From Stropharia rugosoannulata (Eukaryota; Basidiomycota; Agaricomycetes; Agaricales; Strophariaceae): a stretch of 64,000 nt of DNA. The notes under the pieces are model-generated. The model was not told the DNA's origin, ran no database searches, and saw only the letters and a program-made list of their open reading frames with translations. The stretch is from assembly GCA_028532985.1 (NCBI GenBank), contig JANCIK010000008.1, forward strand, positions 2,728,001-2,792,000, in the 5' to 3' direction. A program made the position numbers and the translations under genes. Shown in pieces: positions 1-11,384 of this stretch; position 1 is the first letter of the stretch; every line of letters begins with the position of its first letter.

Positions 1-605
1 CTCTTTGGTGTGATCAGGCATCTACCGACATTCCTTAAAGTCCCGATGACATGCCACTGCGGGGTCCGCGTAACCCAAAAGTTTCTTATCTATAGCTAGT
101 CTTGTGGCTTTGAGTCTTGTCAATGATTATATACCACATTTTCCAAAAGGTATCGATAATTAAGGAACTCCTGCAGCCTTACTTGGCACGCGAATTTACT
201 AGCTCGGTTCCGCGCGAATAAATTAGAATACACTGGTTTCGTCCCGCATGATCCTTTCTGGCGTTCATTCTTTCAGCCCTTCCTGACTGTCCGCGTTTCG
301 GGCAAGTCTTGTGGGAGGTATATATCTGTAGCACCTCCATATTTTTGTCTTGTGTTTGAGCGGGCGGTCGTTCACGTAAACAGGTTCAATACTTAACCAC
401 TTCACAATCAAGAACAGGACCACGCCAATGTAAAAGTTGTTGTGCAGATGAGGCAGATATTACTTTGTATTCGATCCTATGTCTCTCCTTGCAATTCTAA
501 ACGTGAGACTTCGGTGATTCACGGTGAGACGACGACTGTGTTCAAATATACAAGTTGATAAACGTAATAATAATACGGTTGACAAAACGCATCGCATGAA
601 TAACC

Positions 606-1936
606 TCAGAGAGAAAGAACAATGAATATAAATACGACGAGTTGTATCAACAGAATGGGCGTAGGGAAAATATTCAGTGACTCGAAGCAATGGAAGAAAA
701 TAGTCGTGCCAGAAGAGTTCGGAATGTCCTCTAGCTTGGGCTTCGGATTCTCAAACCTCCTACGACGTCCGAGAAGAACGTCGGCCCTTGTCCAGACTGT
801 CCGTGACATGTCCTCTTCTGTGAATGAAGAGATCACGGTCTTGAATAATAATTTGGCCTCTGCCACCGTAGGCCTTTGGGCAGGATCTTCGCGAGTCATT
901 GCCTCATGCAAAAGTTTTAAGAACTCCATACCCTCGTAATTCTGAAAATACCGTCTTGAAATATGTAACGGCTCGCTATATATTAGAGTTGACTCACTTT
1001 GGAAACCTTTGGAATAATCATGCCTAATTGATATACGTCCAGTTTGAAAGGATCGTAAGGAATTGTTTCCGCTAACTCTGGTGCGTCGCGCTCCTGCCCA
1101 TACCTTCCAACGCAGAGACACTTTTCCTGGTCTGGGGGATAGTATATAGCCGTTTTGAAATTGATGAAGAAGTATTTCAAAGACCTAACAGATCGACGCT
1201 CGACTCTGTCAACACGATGTTTCCAGTCGATGGACCTTCCTACCCAAAAAAATGACATATCACCGTTTGGGAACATATCACCGTTTGGGAGTGGTTTTGA
1301 CGAGTCAACCATGACATTGAGGAATTGAAGAAGCATGCATCTCTATAATTAAAGGGAAGCTTTGACAGCGTGAAGTATTGCAAAACACGAGAGCTCTACC
1401 GGCCTGTGCGCTATATGGTTTTAGTGCATAAATTCCAGACCCTGCTTATTTCAGTCTACACATCTATAGTTAAGGTGAATATCTCACCTCGAGAAGCTGG
1501 CTCATGCACTCGACGACTTCGGAGACATACACAAAAGGAAACGCCTGACAGTCTAGCCATAGAAGATATGGCATAACTATTCATACGTGCTCATCGTCGT
1601 TTGGGACTGGTATCATGTCCAGCAGTGCAACAGTGTGGTTTCATGCGTCTTGCAATAGTTCCGGTATGTACGTCCTTATCCTGACAGACAACCTTGATCA
1701 CAACTCTTTTGCCGTCAGCAACGCGAATGGCGTCTATGACAGGCCACAACGGATACAGTATTCGCTTTATGACGTTCCGGCAGAAATAGCTGATGTTCAA
1801 CCCAAGGTTCCTCCCAAGGTTGTATCAAATCATCTTCTCTTAGTTTGACGCCTTGGAAATCGCCAAATGTGCTCCTGGCTAGAAATCTAAGACGTGAAGT
1901 TGAATCGCTGTTTGGAAGGCTGTTACAAAACCTCAA
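606..1936 (-). pseudogene. psiK1, decayed kinase-like gene
   Basis: This is a degenerate member of the kinase-like family found six more times in the window. The N-terminal block (LIQPWEEPWVEHQ) is recognisable but lacks the usual start, and the following residues and first intron are deleted. In the second exon a frameshift removes the PFLEYLN segment and the conserved HVWIV tryptophan has become a TGA stop. The exon near 983-1336 carries a small internal duplication (NGDMFPNGDM). It also changes the catalytic DFE of its relatives to NFK, losing the metal-binding Asp. The last exon (606 to about 950) runs out of frame after PKPK. I infer no functional kinase can be made. It is the inverted counterpart of K7. 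Confidence 0.85.
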
Positions 1937-2370
1937 CTTGAAGTTCGGCGTTCAGAGAAAGAGAGTCTGAGAGGACCGACTCGGAGTTTTAAGTACTTAT
2001 GAGTACAGGATCAACCGGCAGAGCCGCATTGGTACTAGTCGGTACACACGTCACATCGCTAATTAGTCAGGGTATTTCTTCAGTATCATGTTGCATTAAC
2101 ACCGTTTGTTAAATGGTTAGTCTCGTGAGCCAGACGTTTTTCAGATATAGGTTGAACCTAGCACTAGCAAGTTCTACACTGGATACGAGTCCATTACATA
2201 AATGATATAGAACTAGATAAGTAGTCCTAGTACATGTGTTCAAAACTTCAAATATACACATTTAAAAACATAATAATACGGTTGCTAAAACGAATAAGGT
2301 AGACAAACTTGTGGGTGAACGAAAAGTGAATACGACGGATTGTGACTACTTAGTGGTATGGGAACGAGAA
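1937..2370. other. Intergenic, psiK1 to K2
   Basis: No coding support seen. A partial CRE-like TGACGTGT (reverse strand, 2046-2053) lies where intact relatives carry TGACGTGTCAT, consistent with a decayed psiK1 promoter. Confidence 0.5.
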
Positions 2371-3688
2371 TCAATGTGATGCCCTGGAAAACAATCGAGT
2401 CAGAAGGGTTCGGAAAGTCCGTTTGGGCTTCGGATTTTCGATCCTCCTACGATATCCCGACAAAATGTCAATTTCTGACCAAACCCTTCGAGACATGTCC
2501 TCTTCAGTAAATGATGAGACGATGGTCTTAAAGTGTAAATTGGCCTCTGTGGCTGTAGGTCTTTCCGTAGGATCTTCACGAGTCATTGTTTCATGTAATG
2601 GTTGTAAGAACTCCATGCCCTCATATTCCTAGTAACTCTGTTCTCAGATATGTTATGCATCATAAACTGAGGTCACGTACTTTGGAAAGCTTTACCATGA
2701 TCATCCCCACTTGATATATGTCCAGTTTGAAAGGATTGTAGGGTATTGTTTCCGATAACTCCGGGGCATTGCGCTCTTGCCCATACCTCCCAACGCAGAG
2801 ACATTCCTCCTGGTCTGGTGGGTAGTATATTGCTGTTTCAAAATCGATGAAGAAGTACTTGAGAGGCGCAACAGATCGGCGCTCGACCCTTTTAACCTGA
2901 CGCTTCAAATCCATTGATCTCCCTACTCGGGAAAATGACATGTCACCGTCCGGAAGTAATTTTGAGGAGTCAACCATGACATTGAGAAAACAGGCGTCTC
3001 TGAAAGTATAAATTATGTTTAAGCATATATACCATTCTTGAAATAGAAACTTTCCTATGCGCTATGCGGTGTTCATGCATAAATTCAAGACCCTGTGGAT
3101 ATGAGGTTCTGCTTATATATATTACTTATAGGCATCCTACCTCGAGAAGCTGGCTCGTACATTCGACGACTTCAGAGACGAAGGAGAAAGGAAATGCATG
3201 ACAATTAAGCCATAGAAGAAATGGCATAACTATCCATATGTGCTTATCATCGTTGGGGACGGGTATCTTATCCAGGAGGGGAACAGTGTGGTTTCTTTCG
3301 TCTTGCAGTAATTCTGGGGAGTTCAGATACTCCAGAAACGGTATGTCTTCTTCCGCGCAAACAACCTTGAGTACCACCCTTTTACCGTCGGCGACGCGAA
3401 TAGCATCTAGGACAGGCCATGTCGGCTAGGTTCAAACATTTGTGAGTCTCAACGTTCAAGAGATAACCTGAAACCTACGGGTATACATTCTGAATCGGGA
3501 CATTTCTCATGCCGGTCAACCTTTTTGTTAAGCCAGGAAGGCACCCAACCAGGGCGATACCGCTCAGGAAGTAGATAGCCACACTCCAATAGAAATGGCT
3601 GGTGCTCAACCCAAGGTTCCTCCCAAGGTTGTATCAAATTGTCTGTCCTTACTTCCGCGTCTCCACGTTCGCCAAATGTGCGTGGCAT
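2371..3688 (-). CDS. K2, atypical protein kinase-like protein
   Basis: Five exons (3688-3479, 3425-3141, 3092-3055, 2999-2681, 2628-2371) give about 369 aa with the same phases as K3, K4, K5 and K7. The N-terminal signature contains LIQPWEEPWVEHQPFL and PERYRPGWVPSW. A VVLKVVC strand supplies the candidate ATP-binding Lys. The catalytic loop reads HRDACFLNVM, which is HRD with its Asn. The metal-binding motif is DFE rather than DFG, followed by an APELSETIPYNPFKLD activation and substrate segment. No glycine-rich loop is obvious. The start ATG sits in the MPR(A/T)FG context shared with relatives. Oddity: the third intron begins AG|GAAAGT instead of AG|GT, so splicing may fail or use another site. 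Substrate unknown. K2 is adjacent and parallel to H1. Confidence 0.72.
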
Positions 3689-3783
3689 AGCACCAAGAAA
3701 AGAGGTGTTGTGATTATATCTTGATTAGGTTCTTGTTGACGCGTATCGTCTTACAAGTAGCCTGGCCGGGACACAGGAATGCT

Positions 3784-3813
3784 GGGCGTTGTTGAGCGTT
3801 GTTGAGCGTTGCA
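3784..3813. repeat. Short tandem repeat, GAGCGTTGTT unit
   Basis: About three head-to-tail copies of a roughly 10-nt unit (TTGTTGAGCG), ten bases before the CRE-like site of K2. Confidence 0.7.
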
Positions 3814-3822
3814 AGCGCTGAT

Positions 3823-3833
3823 ATGACACGTCA
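3823..3833 (-). promoter_or_regulatory. CRE/bZIP-like element of K2
   Basis: Reverse strand reads TGACGTGTCAT, 135 nt upstream of the K2 ATG. The identical 11-mer occurs 98 nt upstream of K3 and 113 nt upstream of K7. TGACG and TGTCA half-sites resemble bZIP targets. The assignment is inferred from position and conservation. Confidence 0.5.
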
Positions 3834-4315
3834 CTAGTCACTCAAGCTCAAGTCTATACTTAGACCTAGTGAATTTACGCGTGACTGACTAGTAGGCTAT
3901 TTGATGTTTTTATAACTTTTAATAACACTTGAGCTCGTTGCTCTGCCTCAAGCATGCTTCAAAAGTTTGCACAAGGGAGAAGCAAACGCCCGTAAATCAG
4001 GATTGGTTGTCTACTACCGAGCAAAACATCGACTATCTACTCTATACGTGCTAGTAGGTACTACTACTTATACTTAGTCGGAAAGATAAAGCATTGAACA
4101 GAGGAGTTAGGACATTGCAAACTACTAGTAGCAGCATTAATGTGGAATGCGATTTAAATTCGATTGGAAGTGAGTCATGGGAGGTTCGCAGGTAGATAAA
4201 AGGTCGTAGCAAATCATAAGGGATTATATACAGGGTGGCATAGGGAGATCAATATGGAGTGGCAACGATGTTTACTTACCTCGAAGGGAGAGCAAATACC
4301 GTGCACCTTTCTCAG
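3834..4315. other. Intergenic, K2 to H1
   Basis: AT-rich sequence without coding support. A GTCACGCG-type motif (reverse strand, near 3877) recurs upstream of K3, K4 and at 35586. Confidence 0.5.
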
Positions 4316-5683
4316 CTAGTAGTACTCTGGGTCTTCATCTAAATTCTCAGAGCTGTTATTCCCTTCGGTCCATTCAAGTTCAATCGACTGATCAGTGCTA
4401 TGTAACCTCCGATGCTCAGCTTGAATAAAGCTGTCCCGCAGCATAATTGGTTTATCGTCCCAGTGGAATCGTCGTCCAGCTGCATAAGAATCGCTACTTT
4501 GCTCACTTAAAATCGTGCCTACGCTGTCCCTTCCAGATGACCGCTGAGAACTTGAAGAAGGCAATACTTCAGGAGTCTCTACAGTCTCGACCTCTCGTCT
4601 TTGCCTATTAATTGAACCAGTTAGATTTTCGAATTCCGTATTTATCAACTCACCTGCGCGGTGGAGCGGGCAACGACGGGCGGATGCTCACACTTGAAGG
4701 CGCCCTGGGTGGGTCTGACATGTTACTCCATACACTGGGGTTCGCATGGTGCTGTCGACCGTCCCTGCCTGTGGTGTAGTTCCCGCTCCCAGCCATATGT
4801 CCGACCCCGACTTGTACTGGAGGTGTTTGAGACTCACCAATTTGGACATCTTTCTGAGAAGACACACTTCGATCACCGGGATCTGGTCCGCTGTAACCAG
4901 TTCTAGCAATGGTGCTCTCGTTATGACTTGGCGGGACATGCGGATAGTACTGTCTCCTAGACTCTGAGTCAGGTATGCGCGACGGGTGAGCGGGACTTGG
5001 ATATTCGGATGGAGCGTGAGGAGCGAGAGCGGTGACGCTGTAAGGGGGTTCCGGTAAGCTGGGAGCCGAGTTGTAGGTAAACTTGTCGTCCGCCGTTACA
5101 TTATAAAGCCTTCTATTAATTGTCACATTTGTCGAATTACCAGAGGCTGGAGAGTGCTCCACACGCGCACTGTCAGACTTGGAGGTGCCATTGCTTTGAG
5201 CCTGTAGCCTTGGGTTATTCATAATAGCAAGTTTCTCTGCTTCACCAGATATGTTCTGTAAAATGTACATCAAAATGAGCAGTATAAGTTCAATGAATTA
5301 TTTCAGAAAACTCACCTCCCAGCGAGCTTGCAATTTTGAAGCGTCTATAACAAGATCTTGGGCAGAGACATGCACTGCCCTTGCTTGAGGAAGCAAAGGC
5401 AGATTCATAGAGCGTATATTTCCCATTGGAAAGCTCGTCAATGACTTCTTCTTCTTCAAGACACCATTAAGAAGCCTAAACAATATTTAAATGATTTAAA
5501 TGTTAGTATCAAATCCTACTATTATGAGATATCCAACACATACGAGTCAACTTCGCCGGTGATAGTCTTCTTAGTATCTTTATCTGTATAAGGATCATTC
5601 TTGATTTGCTTCTTGATAATGTGCAGCTTTGTCCCAGCGCCACCGAGCAAGTTAAGAGTATCCTGTACTTCGGGAGTAGGCAT
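4316..5683 (-). CDS. H1, member of unrecognised H family
   Basis: I do not recognise this family. Four exons (5683-5544, 5475-5316, 5255-4654, 4604-4316) splice to about 396 aa, and all junctions keep frame. The first two exons have exactly the lengths (140 and 160 nt) of those in H3. The N-terminus looks helical and charged, ending in a basic KKKKSLTSFPMG stretch. The middle is low-complexity, rich in Ser, Pro, Asn and Gly. Just before the last exon is a block (SDPPRAPSSVSIRPSLPAPP) nearly invariant in H1, H2 and H3. The C-terminal exon is acidic and Glu/Ser-rich. No signal peptide, membrane helix or enzyme motif is visible. It lies between K2 and OYE; I infer a mostly disordered adaptor or regulatory protein. 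Confidence 0.75.
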
Positions 5684-5730
5684 GATGAAGAGGATAAGAT
5701 GTCTTGGTCAATAACCTTTTGCATATCCGT

Positions 5731-5740
5731 TACTTATACC
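5731..5740 (-). promoter_or_regulatory. TATA-like box of H1
   Basis: Reverse strand GGTATAAGTA, 48 nt upstream of the H1 ATG, at the position of GGTATAAATA in H2 and H3. Confidence 0.5.
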
Positions 5741-5854
5741 TTTTGTGCTCTAGCCGGGTGGGAAACCAATTATCAACTGTTATGTCTTCAATACACTGTC
5801 AAAATCAAATCAGATGGAGTCACATCGGGATTCTCGTCGTCCGTCGTGTACTAT

Positions 5855-5867
5855 TGTTCCAAACTTA
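5855..5867 (-). promoter_or_regulatory. Conserved 13-bp H-family promoter element
   Basis: Reverse strand TAAGTTTGGAACA, identical to 22138-22150 (H2) and 33184-33196 (H3), upstream of the TATA-like box in each case. Confidence 0.55.
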
Positions 5868-6746
5868 GACCTACTAGGATGCACGTACATGGGAGTTTTC
5901 TTAAAGCCCAGACTTTGGTTCCCGGTGGACAGCCTCTCCAAATTCGACGAGTAGGAAGTTTCTATTGTTTTCTTCTCCAATCTGGTTGCAGTGTTTTGAA
6001 CGTCAACATTTTATGTCACCCAACTCTGCGTCCTTACCAAGGAAGATATACCTGTGAGAAAAAGCAAGTAGAAATTTGGTACGGCTTTAGTGCAAGTTAC
6101 ACAACTTATACTAACATAGTTACTGGTCTGATATAGCCAGAGTTACACGATTGATACACGCACGCCCATATGGCTGCTTCAGTGCGCAAACATTTAGTGC
6201 CGGCAGCGCCATTCCTTTGCGAATTCCCTGTAACTGTCTTGCTTGAGACAAAATCACTACAAGATGCAATGCACATGCCGCGCGTTGCCCAAGCTCTACC
6301 AGTGACATCAATTTATCATATCGTGAGAGGGACTCGGGTAATGAGTGTTAGAGATATTGCGCACAGAGCTTAATGACATTCAATGTCCCGCTTAACAATA
6401 CTACTAAGGGCACACAACCTTTGTTTGGAGCCATTATTGCATTCCAACACTTGGTTGCATGTAGGCTTCTAAGTACAATACAAGTGTAAGAAACATCTTC
6501 CACGAGGAGAAAGCGATAACATACACTTTACACAATAATACTATGATCCCACGTCGTCTTTAGTTTGAGCTTCTTTAGGGAGTCAGAAAAGCTTCTATGT
6601 CTAACGTGGCATAGTAAAACCGTACCAAAAATGTGGTATGCATGCATGAGGCACTTGTGTAAGTCGCAGAGATATGTAGATTTGAAGCGCACTTGCACTT
6701 CTACGGCTCCGAAGGGATTTGAGTAATCCGCAGTACTATAGCTGTT
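5868..6746. repeat. H1 upstream region with dispersed repeat copies
   Basis: No credible gene. About 6400-6746, read on the reverse strand, is a diverged relative of 32680-32970 and of part of the inner arms (7205-7330, 21261-21385). A shared stretch is the CTCCTCGTGG to TTTCTTG region. I take these as old copies of H-upstream DNA. Confidence 0.4.
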
Positions 6747-8780
6747 GGTTAGTACACAACTTTGGTTTAAAATAGTGAGGATGAAATAGCCGAGTTTGCG
6801 CCGGTTACGCGAAGCGATAAGTACATACCCATGCAGAAAGGAAGTATGCCCACATCAGTGCATACTCAAACAATTGTTCTCGACAATGCTGTTACCTATC
6901 AAATTTCTTGTAACTATCTTGATTGCGACGATAATGAGGTATCTTGGGGGTGCACACGCAGTGCGCTTGCCTGCCTGCACTCAGATCGTTGCCTAGCATA
7001 AGGCACCGCCGCATGGCAAAGGTTGTTCTTAGCCTCGGACTGGGAGATATTGTGCAGTCTTCGGGACACAGCGTACACCCGTGAAGTTTTTTTGATTGCT
7101 GGAAAGTAGATGTTCGTGCCATCGTATATACTATTGCTACCGCTTTGAAAGTGTCTTCACATGCATATCGTTCCGGTCAACTAAAAATCGCCGCCGACTC
7201 TGAACCTGTGAAATCAGCACACACAACCTCTCACTACTAGCGAGACCTTCAGACCCATATGTAAATGTGACTCGTTATGCGCAGCTTTATATAGCTCTTT
7301 TACAAGAAACACCACATGCCACGAGGAGAATGCAACTTCTTTTTCTTCTAACAGGTTCCACGCTGGCTCTTGAAGCTTCCATAGAGTTAGCCTCGTGTTC
7401 CTAACGCGTGTATAGTAAACCAGTGCCAATGTCGCGGTATGTGGCTCCCGTGTAATTTTTGTTTGAGTCATACTATAGAGGCCTGTGGATTCGATGAACA
7501 CTTCAACAAATCAGAAGCCAGTTCTAGCCAGTTCCCCGCAGTAAAGTTTGCCACATGTCCGATTAGAAGTAGAATATATTTATTCATTATCATACATAAT
7601 AGGCAGAGCGATTGCAAGTCATTTTTTCAGCGTTGTCAAATCGGAGTAGTCGTATCTGGCTGGGTATTTGTGTTGCAGGAAAAGTTCTTTTTCTCTCTCC
7701 TTGTATCACAGAAATCACTCCATTCACATGAAGCGGTGCCATTCCGTTCATCCTATAGCCTACCGTAAAAGAAGCCTGCAGCTTGAAGCTTAAAGCCCCG
7801 AGCAAGCTTGACGCCGGAATGTAGCTGCAATATTATATGCGCTGTGAGAAACGTGAAGTTTAAACTGTAGATATCTGAAGCTTTAGAACTGTCCTTTCTA
7901 ATACCGCCTTGATGTGAACTCCTCACTTTTGAAAGTACTTGATGAACGGTTGACACGTTGACGGACTCAACGACTTTGCGTGGCGAATTTCAATACCGTG
8001 GGAAGTTGAATAATGACACTCTCCCACAGTCGGTCTTCAAGCTAGCAAGTCAGCTCCATGATTTGCCAGTCTCCTTCAGTCTCTCGTAGGCAGACAAAAT
8101 TTATTTATGATATAAAGACCATACATCGATGATTGGTGTCTACGAAGTAGCTCAAAAGATTATTCAAGCCCTGTATTAGATAGCCCACAAATATGAGTAT
8201 CACATGAAATGTCGGTGTCCTCACAGCATCCCTTCAGGCCTAGATGAACAAGAGTATACATTTCAAGGCTTAACGAACAATGACGAAGGCGAAGGCTCCC
8301 GACCACGATGGCGCTCGATCTTGCGGTTAATCCTATACTTTCGGGCGTAAGCAGTGAGCGGATCAACTTTGAGGAGCACTGACTGCATCTATTTTTAAGT
8401 CAGCACTTGTCAGCCACACAAGCTTACCAATCCCTCTCTGCTTCGTAATGCAAAGTAATTACACCATCTCCTACCATTTCCTAAAATCCCTCCCACAGAA
8501 ATAGAAGCATCCTGGTCTGCTATTCTAAGTTTTCTGAATACGATTTTGATGAGTACCGCGGCCACCAAGTCACTATTCGCCCCCATGTTCTCCCGTGTTA
8601 TCATGCTCGTGCTCGACCTTATTAACATCCCGTTCGCGTCTGGCCTTTATTGGTTTACTAATCCTTTTCAGCCTTTCTCATTGGTGTGTGGTAGCTGTTG
8701 AACATTACTGATACGGTGGAAGTCGGGAAAGGTTCTAGTCGCCATTCTCAAGATCTGCGCATGAAAGTGCTTCCAGCGGA
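6747..8780. other. Non-coding part of the left inner arm
   Basis: No supported gene. Open frames here are short and lack splice or family support. The frame at 7439-7768 exists only because of the extra C at 7534-7537 and is absent from the mirror arm. Confidence 0.5.
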
Positions 8781-8790
8781 GGATATAAAA
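8781..8790 (+). promoter_or_regulatory. TATA-like box of left OYE
   Basis: GGATATAAAA, 114 nt upstream of the OYE ATG. Mirrored at about 19797-19806. Confidence 0.45.
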
Positions 8791-8903
8791 TGCACCGAGC
8801 CCAAGTCGTCCTTCATCGTGGCGATTTCTTCTCGCTTTTTCATCTCTATTCCTAAAAGTCGTGTTATCATTGAATATCGACAGCGGCGGCGCACCAAACT
8901 AAC

Positions 8904-10401
8904 ATGTCTAACCGCAACGTCCCTGCTCCGAACGCGCCCTTCTTCACACCTATCCAAAGCCCACCTGCTGGAACCGCACTCGACCCTCAACCAGATGGCC
9001 GCTCCATCCCGAAAATCTTCCAACCTCTGCGCATCCGCGGTGTCGAGTTTCCTAATAGGATCTGGGTGCGTCGTGGCGCGGTGCAGCGTCCACCTAGCCA
9101 GCCTAATTAACGATAACTTCACGTAGCTGTCGCCGCTTTGCCAGTACTCAGCGGAGAACGGGATTATGACCCCTTGGCATACCGCTCATCGTAAGCTTGA
9201 CCTCTCACTGCCGCGCCCGAAATCTTACTCAGCCGCGCTCGCGCCCACATGCAGTCGGAGCCATCTTTACGCGCGGCGCGGGCCATACCATGATCGAGGC
9301 TACCGCCGTCACCGCGAACGGACGCATCACCCCCCATGACGTAGGGATCTGGTCCGACGACCACATCGCGCCGCTCCGTGCTCTTGTAGACTTTGCGCAC
9401 TCGCAGTCCCAGAAAATCGGTATCCAGCTTGCGCACGCAGGGCGTAAGGGCTCGGTTACCCCGCCGTTCCTCACAGGATCGCCGCTCTCGACTGAAGACG
9501 TCGGTGGCTGGCCGGACGACGTCTGGGCTCCGTCCGCTGTGCAATTCGATGCTGGTTACCCTCATCCGAAGGCGTTTACGAAGGAGATGATCAAGGAGCT
9601 TGTCCAAGCATTCGCAGATGGGGCGAAGCGTGCAATTCAGGCCGGCTTTGATGTTATTGAAATCCACTCCGCCCATGGCTATCTGCTGCAGCAGTTCCTG
9701 AGCCCGCTTTCGAACAAGCGCACTGATGAATACGGTGGGAGCTTCGAGAATCGCACGAGGGTCCATTTGGAGGTTATCGATGCCATCCGGGCTGTTATTC
9801 CGGAATCTACACCCTTGTTTTTCAGGTATACACCAGTTACGTTGCTCTTTGATTTTCTCATGCTTAGGACCACCCTTACAGGATCTCTGGAACGGATTGG
9901 GTCGACAGCGAGCCGTCTTGGACACCAGAGGACACCGTACGGCTTGCGCCCATGCTATATGCGCATGGCGTCGACCTTATCGACATCTCCAGCGGAGGAA
10001 ACTATCCGAAGCAAAGCATTTCTTTCCTTGCCCTTGGCGACGGAAAGCAGGAGCACCTCAAGGCGTACCAAGCACCCATGGCACGCGATGTCATGCATGC
10101 TATTGGAGCAAAGGAAGCCTACCCTTCCAGCAAAACAGAACAATCAGCCGAGGTGGGACGCCCCGGCCGCCTGCTAGTTTCGACTGTTGGTAAGATCACG
10201 TCTGGACCACAAGCAGAACAACTTCTGCAGGAAGGATATGCCGACGTTGTCATGCTTGGGCGACAGTTTGTCAAAGACCCATCTGCAGTGTGGACCTTCG
10301 CAGATGAACTCGACATCCAGATCAAGTTGGCCAGTCAGATTGGATGGGGCTTTCTCGGAAGGGGTAAGAAGACCGTCGAGACCAAGGAACAAGAAAAATA
10401 A
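8904..10401 (+). CDS. Old Yellow Enzyme, YqjM-type NADPH:flavin oxidoreductase
   Basis: Predicted FMN-dependent ene-reductase that reduces activated C=C bonds with NADPH; no targeting signal is seen. Exons 8904-9065, 9127-9190, 9255-9825 and 9882-10401 give about 438 aa, a little longer than bacterial YqjM because of an N-terminal extension. Visible motifs are [11 protein letters not shown], whose Cys matches the redox-tuning Cys of YqjM-type enzymes; [28 protein letters not shown] with the two substrate-binding His; and [15 protein letters not shown]. The C-terminal half carries [11 protein letters not shown] and a [12 protein letters not shown] phosphate-binding region. The C-terminus ends [14 protein letters not shown], an ending also legible in psiOYE, so this copy appears to keep the ancestral frame. 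H1 lies upstream in divergent orientation. Confidence 0.9.
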
Positions 10402-11332
10402 TGAGTAGATGAGCTTCGGGTTCTGCATCTTCAAAAGAGACTTCTAGACACCACCTGTAGACGTAGATAATGCCAGGATAGACATGAGCAGACGATTTTG
10501 ATGAATGTATGCGTACGTGTCAACACTTAGCAGCGGTTTCTATCTCTCCCAGCGCCGGAGTATTCTTAGTAGCGCCACAGAATCTACTCGTGTTAGCGAG
10601 CTGCATTGAAAGAGTAGCATATACTCACATATTCGACGCTGGTTTTCAAGGATAGTGATTTATGATCATCGAACAAGGAACATTCATAGGTCTTGCACTG
10701 GGGTTCTGGGGTCGACATTGTTCACGAGGAGTCTGGATCAAGAGCAGAGTTGTCGACGGTTCCAAGGTATTCATATCATAAAGCCATCGACAGCGGTAGA
10801 AGAGCGCCCAAAGGCCAGAACGGGGAATAATATGATAGTCGAGAACAGGCTGAGACACGGATTGTCAGTCGGAAGTCTAAAAATGAGAGGCAGCGGAGTC
10901 TGGGGGAGTTCAGTCGGAGCCCAGTCTGTCGAAATCAGATATTGCGGCAACGACTGCATACGGCAGGCACCGTCGAAGATGCAAATACAATCCATTTGAC
11001 ATTTCCTATGCACCCTGGACGCTTGACGTCGACGAGGATGATGGTCAAAGGTGGATGGGGTGTGCACAGACCCAAACAGCGGTATAGTTCACACGCATGG
11101 CAACTGAACCGCGGCAGTCTTGCGGTTCTTTTCTCCCCATACCCTCGTATCTGGTCAATAACCCCCAAACCAGCTGCAGAAACAACACAGGGCCCGCCAT
11201 TGCCGACATCGACGACCCAGCATCAACATTTGCCGTCCCAGAAAGCGCCGCCAGCAGTTTGTAACTGAGAGCGGACATTTGAGTCTCAGCTCAGAATCTT
11301 GAGTCGGAGTGAGCATTTTTCCTACTCCCCCT
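10402..11332. other. OYE downstream part of the left inner arm
   Basis: Open frames of 70-115 codons occur on both strands, but none shows a family motif, start context or splice pattern. I see nothing I can call. Confidence 0.45.
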
Positions 11333-11384
11333 ACCCCACTTGAATAATTGTTGAATATACATTTGGATAAAGGGAAAATAAGCC

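Larger units (their letters stand above)
1..5870. repeat. Outer inverted repeat, left arm (diverged)
   Basis: The reverse complement of this stretch is collinear with 33180-39126. Positions 1-545 match 38570-39126 nearly continuously with scattered substitutions and indels. K1/K2 correspond to K7 and H1 corresponds to H3, including the promoter motif at 5855-5867. The left arm carries two kinase-like copies where the right carries one. The match reaches base 1, so the arm may continue outside the window. Both ends are approximate because I aligned by eye. Confidence 0.7.
6747..11332. repeat. Inner inverted repeat, left arm
   Basis: This 4.59-kb arm is the reverse complement of 17256-21843. 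I found four indels: three extra nt in the right arm near 21800, a CCCC/CCC run (7534-7537), an AAAA/AAAAA run (8154-8157), and a GGGG/GGG run (10361-10364). All other mirrored reading frames I compared were identical. The arm carries an OYE gene, 2.1 kb of upstream DNA and 0.9 kb of downstream DNA. The ends are sharp: identity stops at GGTTAGT on the outside and at TACTCCCCCT on the inside. The arms flank a 5.9-kb single-copy core. Confidence 0.93.

Noticed and set aside
7439..7768. 109-codon open frame in the left inner arm
   Set aside because: Present only because of an extra C in a homopolymer; absent from the otherwise identical right arm.
9164..9925. 253-codon open frame antisense to the OYE gene (mirrored at 18662-19423)
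   Set aside because: It lies wholly opposite the conserved OYE exons, has no recognisable motif, and its openness follows from GC-rich codon use of OYE.
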